Program-made: the position numbers and the translations under genes
Shown: positions 36,729 through 46,493 of the stretch, in pieces
Layout: the number at the start of each line of letters is the position of its first letter
How positions within the stretch are numbered: the first letter of the stretch is position 1
Origin: Alteromonas confluentis
GTDB taxonomy: Bacteria; Pseudomonadota; Gammaproteobacteria; Enterobacterales; Alteromonadaceae
Direction: 5' to 3'
Length of the DNA: 64,000 nt
Assembly: GCF_001757105.1 (NCBI RefSeq)
Contig: NZ_MDHN01000041.1
Location: 499,655 to 563,654 of the forward strand
The notes under the pieces: generated by a model
Told to the model about the DNA's origin: nothing
What the model saw: only the letters and a program-made list of their open reading frames with translations
Databases searched by the model: none

Positions 36729-38303
36729 TCAGTTTGTGAGATAACGTTTACGCAGCCGCGCCCGCAGCAGCACAGCCAGAATATTAAGCACCAATACCAC
36801 CAGCAGCAACAATAAGCAGGTAGCAAACATCATAGACGCCCCTTCCGCATCGGTTTGACTGTGGAACGCGCCATCATAAATCAGTACACCTAAGTGCATA
36901 AACTGCCGGTCGAGGTGCATGTAAGGAAACTCGGTGTCTAACGGCAGGTTTGGCGCAAACTTCACTGCGCCCACCAGCATGAGCGGGGCTACTTCACCTG
37001 CGGCACGTGCAATCGCCAGAATCACGCCTGTCATAATACCCGGAGAGGCCATGGGCAGCACGGTGTGCAAAATCGTTTCTGCTTTCGTGGCCCCGAGCGC
37101 ATAACTGCCCGCCCGTAATCCATTAGGCACCCGCCGCAAACCTTCTTCGGTGGCAACAATCACAACGGGAAGTGTAAGGATTGCCATGGTCATGGCAGCC
37201 CAGAATAATCCCGGTGTTCCTAAGGTTGGCGCGGGCAGCGTATCGGCAAAAAACAGCGCATCGATATTGCCGCCCACCACATACACAAAGAAACCCAGAC
37301 CAAACACTCCGTAAACAATGGAAGGCACGCCGGCCATGTTCGACACGCTAATACGAATAATGGCGGTAAGCAGGTTGTCAGGCGCGTATTCATTCAGGTA
37401 AACCGCAGCGAGCACGCCAAACGGTGTGACGATAATGGTCATGATAAATACCATCATCACCGTACCAAACAAAGCGGGAAACACACCGCCTGCAGTGTTG
37501 GCTTGCTTGGGTGACTGAATAAGAAACTGCCCGATATGACCGAACGTGACGCCAACTTTCCCCCACACACCAAGTTGTCCGGGAAACACAATCTCTTCAA
37601 TGCTAGCCACCGGTACCGACAGAGTTGTGCCATCGGCCATGGCGATTTTCAGGGTGTAATTGTCGCGCTGATCTTCCAGTTTAATGATCTTGTTCTGCCA
37701 TTGCCTGAACGCATCGTTGAGCTTTTCTCTGGCAGGGGCATCCATGGCTACACCACGTACGTCCAGTTCAGATAACTTTTGGTGAATAGCGCTTAGCCAG
37801 CGGGTGCGGATATCTTCAATTTGCTGCTCAATACTGCTTACCTTCTCTGCAACCGACGCATAGGCCTGCTCAGAGTATCGAACATTGTCTGACGCGCGAA
37901 TTTGTACCGGTACCCCCAACACTGATAAGCCATCATTCAAGGTAATATCGGCGCTGTTTACCGACTCTACCAGCGTAAGAATACGGTCTTCATCGATAAG
38001 AGCTTGTGTGCCGTGGGGCGCGTCACTGCTGGAGTACACCACCAACCTCACCGCGTCGCCCTGATCGTGAAATTCGCTGAATACCCGGGCATAAACGGCT
38101 TTGGCCTGCTCAGTCTGGTCATCTACAAAGGTTAACGAGTACACAGGCGCAGGCCAGAAATAAGCCACACCACGGTAAATGATCAGTGCCAGCACCGACA
38201 CCAGCGCTAACAGCAACAAGGTTGACAGAAACGCCGTAAAGCTGATGACGAACGACTGCCGCTGCGCCGGGTTCATGATGGCTTCAATCCTGGTTTTAAT
38301 CAT
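36729..38303 (-). CDS. pstA: Phosphate ABC transporter permease PstA, long form
   Basis: A 524-residue permease, longer than E. coli PstA (296). After the first helix (about 18-47) there is a roughly 210-residue extracytoplasmic insertion rich in charged helices ([21 protein letters not shown]), then the five-helix permease core with [15 protein letters not shown], the coupling loop [25 protein letters not shown] and a late [17 protein letters not shown]. This long form is known in marine gammaproteobacteria. It overlaps pstC by eight bases and precedes pstB closely. Confidence 0.9.
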   Translation of the reverse strand: MIKTRIEAIMNPAQRQSFVISFTAFLSTLLLLALVSVLALIIYRGVAYFWPAPVYSLTFVDDQTEQAKAVYARVFSEFHDQGDAVRLVVYSSSDAPHGTQALIDEDRILTLVESVNSADITLNDGLSVLGVPVQIRASDNVRYSEQAYASVAEKVSSIEQQIEDIRTRWLSAIHQKLSELDVRGVAMDAPAREKLNDAFRQWQNKIIKLEDQRDNYTLKIAMADGTTLSVPVASIEEIVFPGQLGVWGKVGVTFGHIGQFLIQSPKQANTAGGVFPALFGTVMMVFIMTIIVTPFGVLAAVYLNEYAPDNLLTAIIRISVSNMAGVPSIVYGVFGLGFFVYVVGGNIDALFFADTLPAPTLGTPGLFWAAMTMAILTLPVVIVATEEGLRRVPNGLRAGSYALGATKAETILHTVLPMASPGIMTGVILAIARAAGEVAPLMLVGAVKFAPNLPLDTEFPYMHLDRQFMHLGVLIYDGAFHSQTDAEGASMMFATCLLLLLVVLVLNILAVLLRARLRKRYLTN

Positions 38304-40467
38304 GACGGGCGTTCACTCTGAGACGTTGGCGTAATAACTCTGCCAGCGTGTTTACCACAAAGGTAAATCCAAACAGAATACAAGCGGTAAAGAATAAGAT
38401 TTGATAATGCACACTGTTTACGTCGGTCTCTGGCAGTTCAATGGCCAGGTTGGCAGTAAGTGCCCGCAAACCTTCGAGAAGGTGCCAGTCGGAGATGGGC
38501 GTGTTGCCGGTAACCATAAGCACAATCATGGTTTCGCCAAACGCCCGGCCGAAGCCCAACATGATAGCCGCAAGAATGCCCGGCATAGCCATTTTGAGTA
38601 CCACGTGATGCAGCGTTTGTAACCGGGTTGCGCCCAGTGCAAACGAGGCATGTTTCAGGTAATCGGGTACGCCACTGATGGCATCTTCTGCCAACGAATA
38701 AATGGTGGGAGAAATCGCCACACCCAGCGCTAGCGCCACTACGATGGTGGTTTTGCCAATAGGCGTTTCCGACGAAGTAGACAGCGCAGTGAGGGAATCC
38801 ACACCGGTTAGAGTAAATATCCAGTCTGGTGCCCACTGCATACTCACGTAACCCAAGGCGAGCAGTAACAAGGGTAGCACAATGAGCTCGGTGCCCCGGC
38901 GCAACACCGGTGGAAACTTTCTAGCAATACGATATTGAAACAACGCGGCGACAAACAAAATCACCGGCACTACAATTAAAAAGAAACCAAAGGAAAACAA
39001 CACCCGCTCAGCCATGGGTGCCAACCAGATGGCAGCCACAAAACCAATGAGTACAGAAGGCACGGCTTCTAACATCTCAAGCGCGGGCTTCAGCCAATGG
39101 CGCAACCGTGCTTCAGAGAAGTAGGCCGAGTAAATGGCCGCCCCAACAGCCACCGGTATGGCTATCATTAACGCCAGTACCGACGCTTTAAGACTACCGA
39201 TAAGTAACGGCACCAGACTGTATTTCGTTTCCTGATAATCGGAACCACTGGTGGTTTGCCATACGGTATCGGCTTGTTGATAGCCTTCGTATTCCTGCGG
39301 CTGGAACAACGAGGCCCAGGTAGTCACGCCACTTAGCCAGTTTACTTTCTGAATGCTGACACCAGTTTCTGACGCCAGATATAAACGCCGTCCATACCAA
39401 CTCAATGAGCTGCGCGGCACCTCAAGGCTAGTGGCACTCACGACTTCTCCGGTTACCCGGTTCATAAGTACTAACTTACTGGCAGAAGTTAATATTGCCA
39501 AAGCATCCGACGTGGCATGAACACTCACATCAACAGGCGTTTGATAGTCGTCGAAGGGAATGGTCCAGGTAGGATAAAACGTCATTTGCCCGTTGTTGTT
39601 ACGCAGAATCCAACGGGTGAGTAGGCCATTGTCTGATGCCGTTAGTAGCGTGCGATCTTTTGGTAGGCTTTGCCACCACACAATACTTTCTTTGGTGAGC
39701 GAGTCGTTGGCAACACCATCCAGCGGTTGCTGGGTAAGTAACCCTTTTTCGAACGTTAACGTTAATGCCGCCCCAGGCAATGGCAATACCATGGCGCGAG
39801 GCGAGAAAGAGAAATCGATAATGCGGGTAGGATTCGCGCGATTAACCCAGCGAACAAACGTTTGAGAGTCGGTAACAACCTTTGCCACAATCCAGCGTTC
39901 GCCCGGATAAACCTGCCAGGACTGCTGCGCCAGCCATACCGCTTCGGGCAACGCAAAGCTGATTAAGCCCGCGCCCAAGGCTTTCGGCTCGGCACCGGTT
40001 AGCAAAGGCGACTGTGTCATGGCAATAGACTGCACATCGACCACCCTCACCTGGCCAGAACCAGAGATATCTGCAATATAATGTTGTTCTTTTTCACTGA
40101 CCACCGCCGTGCTGTGGTCGCAAGGCCGAATGTAATCGTGAAACGACGCAAACCCCGTTTCGGCCTTATTCAGATTCAGCATGCGAACCCGACAATCCTC
40201 TGTTCGCGCTAGCAGTGGCTGACCTTCCATGAGATCACCGGCAGACAGTACCGACAACCCCTGACTTTTCTGGGCTTCATTAAATTCGGGCGAGGACACT
40301 TCCGATAACGACGGCGACATCGCCAGCGGCATTGCCTGGGAAATCAGGTGAGAAATTAACAACACCAATGTGAAAAGCACCAGCCCGCCGAAAAGCGTCA
40401 CGGTGACTTTCAGGCGCTTATCTTTGCGCTGCCTTTTTATGATTTGTTTGTCCACAGGTGACTTCAT
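38296..40467 (-). CDS. pstC: Phosphate ABC transporter permease PstC, long form with extra periplasmic domain
   Basis: A 723-residue protein, more than twice the length of E. coli PstC (319). A helix near residues 20-43 is followed by about 370 residues with strand-rich repeats resembling a beta-propeller (for example YIADISGSGQVRVVDVQSI, LLTASDNGLLTRWILRNN, LAILTSASKLVLMNRVTG), then the permease core with LEMLEAVPSVLIGFVAAIWL and the coupling loop DAISGVPDYLKHASFALGATRLQTL. An ATG at 40467 is chosen over a TTG at 40500; neither has a strong ribosome site. No pstS gene precedes it. Confidence 0.88.
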   Translation of the reverse strand: MKSPVDKQIIKRQRKDKRLKVTVTLFGGLVLFTLVLLISHLISQAMPLAMSPSLSEVSSPEFNEAQKSQGLSVLSAGDLMEGQPLLARTEDCRVRMLNLNKAETGFASFHDYIRPCDHSTAVVSEKEQHYIADISGSGQVRVVDVQSIAMTQSPLLTGAEPKALGAGLISFALPEAVWLAQQSWQVYPGERWIVAKVVTDSQTFVRWVNRANPTRIIDFSFSPRAMVLPLPGAALTLTFEKGLLTQQPLDGVANDSLTKESIVWWQSLPKDRTLLTASDNGLLTRWILRNNNGQMTFYPTWTIPFDDYQTPVDVSVHATSDALAILTSASKLVLMNRVTGEVVSATSLEVPRSSLSWYGRRLYLASETGVSIQKVNWLSGVTTWASLFQPQEYEGYQQADTVWQTTSGSDYQETKYSLVPLLIGSLKASVLALMIAIPVAVGAAIYSAYFSEARLRHWLKPALEMLEAVPSVLIGFVAAIWLAPMAERVLFSFGFFLIVVPVILFVAALFQYRIARKFPPVLRRGTELIVLPLLLLALGYVSMQWAPDWIFTLTGVDSLTALSTSSETPIGKTTIVVALALGVAISPTIYSLAEDAISGVPDYLKHASFALGATRLQTLHHVVLKMAMPGILAAIMLGFGRAFGETMIVLMVTGNTPISDWHLLEGLRALTANLAIELPETDVNSVHYQILFFTACILFGFTFVVNTLAELLRQRLRVNARHD

Positions 40468-40630
40468 ATTGTTAAAAGCAACTTTTGCCTGATTTTTCAA
40501 AGATCAGATAGGGTTGGTTGCCAATCATGTGTTATTTTAATACTGCTAATCAAGTGGAAAATCGCAGGCCCCGTGGCCTTCAACCTTCAGCACCGTTGCC
40601 GGGTGCCATCATTAAAAACAGGAGTGCGAT

Positions 40631-41137
40631 ATGCAACCTCTGATCATTACCATCATGGGCAAGGACAAACCAGGTCTGGTAGATGCGCTTGCCAAATGTG
40701 TTTATCGTCACGATGCCAACTGGCTGGGCAGTAGTTTTGCTCATATGGCGGGTTTATTCACCGGTTTTGTGGAAGTGCACGTACCGGCCGACAAACACGA
40801 CGCCCTGGTATCTGCACTCAACGATTTGCCCGACCTTACCGTACAATCGGTATCGGTGGCCGACAATGAGAAAACCTTTAGCGAAACCTTAAGCGTTGCC
40901 ATTATGGGTAACGATAAGCCCGGCATCGTACAGGAACTGACAAATATTCTAAACCAGTTCAACCTGAATATTGTGTCTTTCGATAGCCGATGTGAAAGCG
41001 CGCCGGCCTGGGGCAGCATGATGTTTAAAGCCAAAGCGACCATTGCGGTACCTGAAGACTTCGACGACAGCGCACTGCAAACCTCGCTGGAAAGTATTGC
41101 AAATGATTTAGTGGTAGATATCACCACCAGCGTATAA
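40631..41137 (+). CDS. gcvR: Glycine cleavage system transcriptional repressor-like ACT protein
   Basis: A 168-residue protein made of two ACT domains: LIITIMGKDKPGLVDALAKCV at the start and LSVAIMGNDKPGIVQELTNIL in the second half. It matches GcvR-type proteins, which bind amino acids and act on GcvA to repress the glycine cleavage operon. It stands divergent from pstC and 83 bases before ppk on the same strand. No gcv genes are in the window. The family call is good; the regulatory target is inherited from the family and not tested by context. Confidence 0.82.
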   Translation: MQPLIITIMGKDKPGLVDALAKCVYRHDANWLGSSFAHMAGLFTGFVEVHVPADKHDALVSALNDLPDLTVQSVSVADNEKTFSETLSVAIMGNDKPGIVQELTNILNQFNLNIVSFDSRCESAPAWGSMMFKAKATIAVPEDFDDSALQTSLESIANDLVVDITTSV

Positions 41138-41220
41138 CCCGCTTTCCCCCGCCTGTCACATGGTTGTCACGGATAAATGGCAGGCTTTGCAAATTTTTTA
41201 GATAGAAAAAACTGCGACGT

Positions 41221-43290
41221 ATGGATTACAACGAACTCTACTACCCGAAAGAACTTAGCTGGCTGGCCTTCAATGAAAGGGTGTTACAGGAAGCGGCTGA
41301 CAAAAATAATCCTGCGGTTGAGCGCATTCGTTTTCTGGGTATTTACTCTAATAACCTGGACGAGTTTTACCGCGTTCGTGCCGCTGATGTAAAAAGACAA
41401 ATCACCATTGCCGAAGAAAACGGTAGTGAAGAAGAAGCATCTAAACTGATGTTGTTGATGGAAGCCATTCAGAAAAAAGTGGTGCATCTGTCTAGCAAGT
41501 TCGATGAGATCCACAAAGACGTGGTAAAAGCCCTGGCGCGATACAATATCTTCATCGTGCGCAAAGACGAACTAAACGACTACCAGAAAGTGTGGTTACG
41601 CAATTTGTTCGTGAACAAAATTCTGCGCCACATCGCCCCTATTCTCATTGAAAAGAAAACTGACCTGCTGAGTCGTCTGAACGGCACGTCTGTTTATCTT
41701 TATGTGGCGATTCGTCGTGAAGGCCGCAATACCCGCTATGCCGTAGTGCAAGTGCCTACCAGCGAAACCTCCCGCTTCGTGGTTATTCCACCCGAGCGCA
41801 GCCGTAAGAAGAAGCACATCATTCTGCTGGATGACATTATTCAACTGTGTCTGGAAGAAATTTTCCGCGGTTTCATTAAATATGATTCGCTGGAAGCCTA
41901 TTCGTTTAAAATGACCCGTGACTCCGAGTACTCCATCAACGATGAAATTGATGAAAGCTACATGGATAAGATGTCTGAAAGTATGAAGCAGCGTCTTATT
42001 GCCGAGCCGGTGCGGGTAATTTACGACCATGCAATGCCTGAAGACATGGTACTGGATTTACGTAAACGCCTGAAAGTAACTAAGCTCGACACCATGCACG
42101 CTGCGGGGCATTACCGCAACTTTAAAGACTTCATTGGGTTCCCTAATGTGGGTCGTGAGTATTTGGAAAACCCCAAATTACCGGCCATCGATACCAAAAC
42201 CTTTTCGAGCTACAACACCGTGTTCGACGCCATCACGGCGCACGACATTCTGTTGTACTACCCGTATCACCGCTTCCTGCATTTTACCGAGTTTCTCCGT
42301 CAGGCCGCTTTCGACCCCAGCGTTAAATCCATCCGCATTAATATTTACCGTGTGGCCAGCAACTCGCGCATTGTAAACTCGCTGATAGATGCGGTTGATA
42401 ACGGTAAGAAAGTAACGGTAGTGGTAGAGCTTCGCGCACGTTTTGACGAAGAAGCCAATATTGAATGGTCGCGCCGGATGACCGATGCAGGTATTCGCGT
42501 TGTGCTTGGTGTACCTACCCTGAAGATCCACAGTAAAGTGTGTATCGTCGCACGGGAAGAACGCGGTTCGCTGGTGAACTATGCCCATTTCGGTACCGGT
42601 AACTTTAACGAGAAAACCGCTAAAATCTATACTGACTTCAGCCTGTTTACCCGTAATCAGGAGCTGGCAGAAGAAGCAGCGAGCGTGTTCGATTTAATCC
42701 AATATCCGTATCGCCGGTATAAATTCCAGCATCTGCAAATTTCGCCGCTGAACAGCCGTACCAAGATCCAGTCGTTGATCCGTCAGGAAATTCAGTATCT
42801 GAAAGAGGGCCATAAAGCCCAAATCACCTTTAAGATTAATAACCTGGTAGATAAAGAACTTATCGACGATTTGTACCGTGCCAGCCAGGCGGGTATGAAA
42901 ATTCGCGGTATTGTACGCGGTATGTGTTCGTTGGTGCCGGGCTTACCGGGGATCAGCGAAAACATCACCATTACGTCTATTGTCGACCGTTTCCTGGAGC
43001 ACCCTCGCGTGATGGTGTTCGAAGGTGGCGGCGACAGAAAAGTCTTCATTTCCTCTGCAGACTGGATGACACGTAACATGGACAACCGTATTGAAGTAGG
43101 TTGCCCGGTGTACGATAAACGCTTACAACAGCAGATCGTAGATATTCTGGAACTGCAGTTCAAAGACACACTAAAAGCACGCATCATTGACAAGGACCAG
43201 ACGAATAAGTACGTTCGTCGAGGTAACCGTAAAAAACTACGCTCACAGATAGAAATTTATGACTACCTGAAGCGTCTTGAAGATGAGTAA
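41221..43290 (+). CDS. ppk: Polyphosphate kinase 1
   Basis: A 689-residue protein of the usual PPK1 length. The N-terminal ELSWLAFNERVLQEAAD and FLGIYSNNLDEFYRVR are signatures, and the phosphorylated histidine is His437 in PTLKIHSKVCIV, followed by HFGTGNFNEKTAKIYTD. The C-terminal half has FLEHPRVMVFEGGGDRKVF. It makes polyphosphate reversibly from ATP. It is directly followed, five bases later, by ppx. Confidence 0.96.
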   Translation: MDYNELYYPKELSWLAFNERVLQEAADKNNPAVERIRFLGIYSNNLDEFYRVRAADVKRQITIAEENGSEEEASKLMLLMEAIQKKVVHLSSKFDEIHKDVVKALARYNIFIVRKDELNDYQKVWLRNLFVNKILRHIAPILIEKKTDLLSRLNGTSVYLYVAIRREGRNTRYAVVQVPTSETSRFVVIPPERSRKKKHIILLDDIIQLCLEEIFRGFIKYDSLEAYSFKMTRDSEYSINDEIDESYMDKMSESMKQRLIAEPVRVIYDHAMPEDMVLDLRKRLKVTKLDTMHAAGHYRNFKDFIGFPNVGREYLENPKLPAIDTKTFSSYNTVFDAITAHDILLYYPYHRFLHFTEFLRQAAFDPSVKSIRINIYRVASNSRIVNSLIDAVDNGKKVTVVVELRARFDEEANIEWSRRMTDAGIRVVLGVPTLKIHSKVCIVAREERGSLVNYAHFGTGNFNEKTAKIYTDFSLFTRNQELAEEAASVFDLIQYPYRRYKFQHLQISPLNSRTKIQSLIRQEIQYLKEGHKAQITFKINNLVDKELIDDLYRASQAGMKIRGIVRGMCSLVPGLPGISENITITSIVDRFLEHPRVMVFEGGGDRKVFISSADWMTRNMDNRIEVGCPVYDKRLQQQIVDILELQFKDTLKARIIDKDQTNKYVRRGNRKKLRSQIEIYDYLKRLEDE

Positions 43291-43295
43291 TCTAT

Positions 43296-44846
43296 TTGAG
43301 CCCCACCGAATCCGTTTTTGACGCTGTAGAAAGCCGCGACACCACCAAAGTTGCGGCACTGGACATTGGCTCCAACAGCTTCCACCTGGTTGTAGCCCGC
43401 ATTAATGCGGGCTCGGTACAAATTCTTCACCGTTTGAAAGAAAAAGTCAGGCTAGCAGCCGGGCTTGGCGAAGATAACGTCTTGTCGGATGAAGCTATCG
43501 AACGGGGCCTGAAAATGCTGGAGCTGGTTGCGACCAGCCTAAACGGATTTGAACCAGATTCCGTACGTATTGTGGCTACCCATACCTTGCGGAAAGCCGT
43601 TAACGCGCGCACCTTCATTAATGCCGCCCGGGAAGTCTTGCCCTACCCTATCGAAGTCATTTCCGGTGTGGAAGAAGCCCGTTTAATTTACTCCGGCGTG
43701 GCACATACGAATCACAGCGATGGCCGCCGCCTGGTAGCAGACATTGGTGGTGGTTCCACCGAGTTCGTTATCGGCGAAGGCTTCGACCCGCTAATTTGTC
43801 GCTCATTGCAAATGGGCTGCGTAAGCTACACCAACCGTTTCTTTGCCGACGGCGAGCTGAAAGCAAAAACCTTCAATCGCGCCATTACAGCCGCCAAGCA
43901 GGAACTGGAATTGATTGAGAACCGCTACAAGCATCTCGGTTGGACTCAGTGCATTGGCACGTCGGGCACCATTAAAACGCTGTTCAATTTGGCCCAGCGC
44001 GATAAATCTAACGGTCACGACGAGCCGGTCACACTAAAGAGCCTGCGTAACGTAATGAAGAGTTTCATCGACGCAGGCCACATCGATAAACTCACCATGC
44101 CTGAAATCAGTGAAGATCGTCAGGGCGTTATCGCCGGTGGTTTGGCTATTCTGATTGGTATTTTCGAAGCGCTGGACATTAGCGAACTGGTGTACTCGCC
44201 CGCCGCATTGCGTGAAGGTGTGCTGTACCAAATGGAAGACGAGCTAAAGCACTCTGACATTCGTGAGCGCACAGCGAAAAGTTTAGCTACCCGTTACGAT
44301 GTAGATACCACTCAGGCAAACATGGTTCTGGCGACCACATTAAACCTGTACGATCAGGTGGTGGGAGACTGGAAGTTCAAAAACAAAGATTTCCGCGCTA
44401 TGTTGGGTTGGGCATCGTTGCTTCACGAAGTGGGTATTCAAATTAACTCTCGTGGCGTTCAACGTCATTCGGCCTATGTGTTGTCGAACGTAGACATGCC
44501 TGGATTCACCCAGGAGCAACAAGAGTTGCTAGCGACGCTGGTGCGTTTTCATCGCAAGAAAATTAAATCTGCGGAAATTCCAGAATTTCAGCTGTTCGAC
44601 AGCAGCGCAGTAAAACGTGCCATCGCCTTACTCCGTTTAGGCGCGATGTTGAACATAAAACGTCAGGAATCGTTTCTACCCGAACTGAACGTAACCACCA
44701 GTAAAAACAGTCTCACCCTCACCTTCCCGGCAGGCTGGAAAGAAAGCCGCCCCATTATGAGTGCTGACCTCCAACAGGAAGTACAATACTGGAAGGCAAT
44801 AGACTTAACGCTGAACATCGAAGAAGCTGAATCGGCTGCCGAGTAG
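43296..44846 (+). CDS. ppx: Exopolyphosphatase (Ppx/GppA)
   Basis: A 516-residue protein with the ASKHA phosphatase motifs: VAALDIGSNSFHLVVARI, VATHTLRKAVNA, EVISGVEEARLIYSGV and VADIGGGSTEFVIGEG, and a C-terminal HD-like helical domain (LLHEVGIQINSRGVQRHSAYVL). It releases phosphate from polyphosphate ends. The start taken is a TTG five bases after the ppk stop, as no in-frame ATG lies before the conserved motif; a GATGAG stretch could act as ribosome site. Coupling to ppk is as in E. coli. Confidence 0.93.
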   Translation: MSPTESVFDAVESRDTTKVAALDIGSNSFHLVVARINAGSVQILHRLKEKVRLAAGLGEDNVLSDEAIERGLKMLELVATSLNGFEPDSVRIVATHTLRKAVNARTFINAAREVLPYPIEVISGVEEARLIYSGVAHTNHSDGRRLVADIGGGSTEFVIGEGFDPLICRSLQMGCVSYTNRFFADGELKAKTFNRAITAAKQELELIENRYKHLGWTQCIGTSGTIKTLFNLAQRDKSNGHDEPVTLKSLRNVMKSFIDAGHIDKLTMPEISEDRQGVIAGGLAILIGIFEALDISELVYSPAALREGVLYQMEDELKHSDIRERTAKSLATRYDVDTTQANMVLATTLNLYDQVVGDWKFKNKDFRAMLGWASLLHEVGIQINSRGVQRHSAYVLSNVDMPGFTQEQQELLATLVRFHRKKIKSAEIPEFQLFDSSAVKRAIALLRLGAMLNIKRQESFLPELNVTTSKNSLTLTFPAGWKESRPIMSADLQQEVQYWKAIDLTLNIEEAESAAE

Positions 44847-44884
44847 CGCCCTATCGCTCGCGGTAAAGCCCGCGCCGGCGTGTG

Positions 44885-45063
44885 GGAGTATTGGGACTTC
44901 GGAACAGTAAACCCGCGGACAGGGGGCGGTGTTGCCTGAGCGAACCGTCTGCCGCAGGGAAGCGGCAGCCGAGGCCCCATGGATGGGTTTACGCCGTGTT
45001 CGCGAAGGCAATTCCGCTCCCTGGCCAGAAGGGTTTACGCCTTTTCCGAAGTACCAATACTCC
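44885..45063. repeat. 179-bp structured element with 20-bp terminal inverted repeats
   Basis: The 20-base left end GGAGTATTGGGACTTCGGAA (44885-44904) recurs inverted at 45044-45063 with one mismatch. Inside are GC-rich arms: GTAAACCC near the left, GGGTTTACGCC twice on the right, and a hairpin around CTGCCGCAGGGAAGCGGCAG. It fills the convergent gap between ppx and the diguanylate cyclase and contains no credible gene. It could be a MITE-like repeat, a structured RNA or a complex terminator. Confidence 0.75.
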
Positions 45064-45085
45064 TAACAACCGACAGTGCTTTGTA

Positions 45086-46252
45086 TTAGCTCTGTGCGCG
45101 TTTTACCTGGTCGCGGCCTGATGCTTTAGCGCGATATAGCGCTTCGTCTGCCTGGCGGATGCCGTCGAAGATGGTGTCATCTGCGTTCAGGCTTGCTACC
45201 CCAAAAGACGCAGTGAGCTTCAATGTGGTGTTTTCTACCTTGATCTCCGCATCTCTTACCTCGTCGCAAAGCCGTTGGGCCATGGTAGACGCTTGCTGAA
45301 TGTCGGCGTTAGGTAATACGATAAGAAACTCTTCTCCCCCCATACGAACCAGTGTATCGCCGCTGCGTAATAAATCACTGATGATGTGAGCAAATTGCTT
45401 GAGCGCTTCATCTCCTGCTGGGTGGCCGTGCTGATCATTCACTTTTTTGAAGAAGTCGATATCACAAACCACAACTGAAAAATGCTGCTCATGGCGCTGG
45501 GCGTGAGCTAACATGCGAACGGATTCGCGATAGAGATAGTGGCGGTTTTTAGCGCCTGTAAGCGCATCAATGTAGGCCTGCGTACTCAGCCGAATAAATA
45601 AAGATTGCATCAGGCTGGCGGGAAAACCCAGCATAAACAACAAGCAAAGCATGAATATGGCAACAAAAGCCACTTCCGTACCCACCGGCTCTCCCGGCTC
45701 CAACCACATGCGATAAAAAGGCACCCCAAACACCACGCCAATGGTGGTAAGTGACACGACGATAAAAATCATTTCATCGCCGCCGCGGTTGTCGGGAATA
45801 TTTTGGTAAATCAGACGCAAGGTTAAACCAAGAGGAATAAGCACACAAATCGACACCAGCATTTCACGAATTAATAGCTGGTTATTACCCAAATAGAAAT
45901 ATAACGATAAGGCTTCGCAAAATACTAGGTGCAGAATGATCATCGCAATTTGCTTGTGGGTTAAAACCTGTCCGTAGCGTTTGAGTACGGTGAGATACAA
46001 CATGTACATGGCTAGCAACACACAGAGATTTAACGTTGCTGCACTAGCGAGAGGGAAGCCTAATGGTTGCAGGCAAATACCGAGAAAAGCGAACCATAGC
46101 GTAACGAGGAATAGACGGCCGTAAATAGGGCTTTGGGCTTTTACCCGCTGTGAGGGAACGGGCAACACAAACGTGAACGCGACACCTACGCCGACCAGCA
46201 AGCTCAAAATGCCAATCAAAAAGTAGATTTGTTCAAAAGTGTTCACTACCAC
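45086..46252 (-). CDS. Membrane diguanylate cyclase (GGDEF)
   Basis: A 388-residue protein. About six or seven hydrophobic segments (residues 8-220) form a membrane sensor without a recognised ligand domain. The GGDEF domain follows: DALTGAKNRHYLYRES, VVVCDIDFFKKVNDQHGHPAGDEAL, then GGEEF at 305-309 and a late ADEALYRAKASGRDQVKRA. The I-site RSGD (296-299) lies five residues before GGEEF, so product inhibition by cyclic di-GMP is likely. The translation begins at a GTG. It would make cyclic di-GMP at the inner membrane. A GEMM-type riboswitch is found 14 kb to the right. Confidence 0.92.
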   Translation of the reverse strand: MVVNTFEQIYFLIGILSLLVGVGVAFTFVLPVPSQRVKAQSPIYGRLFLVTLWFAFLGICLQPLGFPLASAATLNLCVLLAMYMLYLTVLKRYGQVLTHKQIAMIILHLVFCEALSLYFYLGNNQLLIREMLVSICVLIPLGLTLRLIYQNIPDNRGGDEMIFIVVSLTTIGVVFGVPFYRMWLEPGEPVGTEVAFVAIFMLCLLFMLGFPASLMQSLFIRLSTQAYIDALTGAKNRHYLYRESVRMLAHAQRHEQHFSVVVCDIDFFKKVNDQHGHPAGDEALKQFAHIISDLLRSGDTLVRMGGEEFLIVLPNADIQQASTMAQRLCDEVRDAEIKVENTTLKLTASFGVASLNADDTIFDGIRQADEALYRAKASGRDQVKRAQS

Positions 46253-46493
46253 TGATCCTTCAATTCCGGCGGGATTTACCGCCTTCTAGCGCACCTAACT
46301 GATCACTTTTTGATCACACCGAAACAATAGACATCGAATATAGGTGTGTCAATTCCATTGTGAATTGTACGAAAGGTAAAATAATAACGTTATAGATTTA
46401 TAAATTATACAACTAAAGTATAGGATGTTTTTAATAAACAGGAAAGGAAGGAGAGAGAAAACCGACGCGAAACCACGTCGGCTTTGATTTGAA

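Noticed and set aside
36722..36826. N-terminal extension of PstB
   Set aside because: The extra 35 residues overlap pstA and are Cys/Trp-rich nonsense for the family; the ATG at 36721 has a ribosome site.
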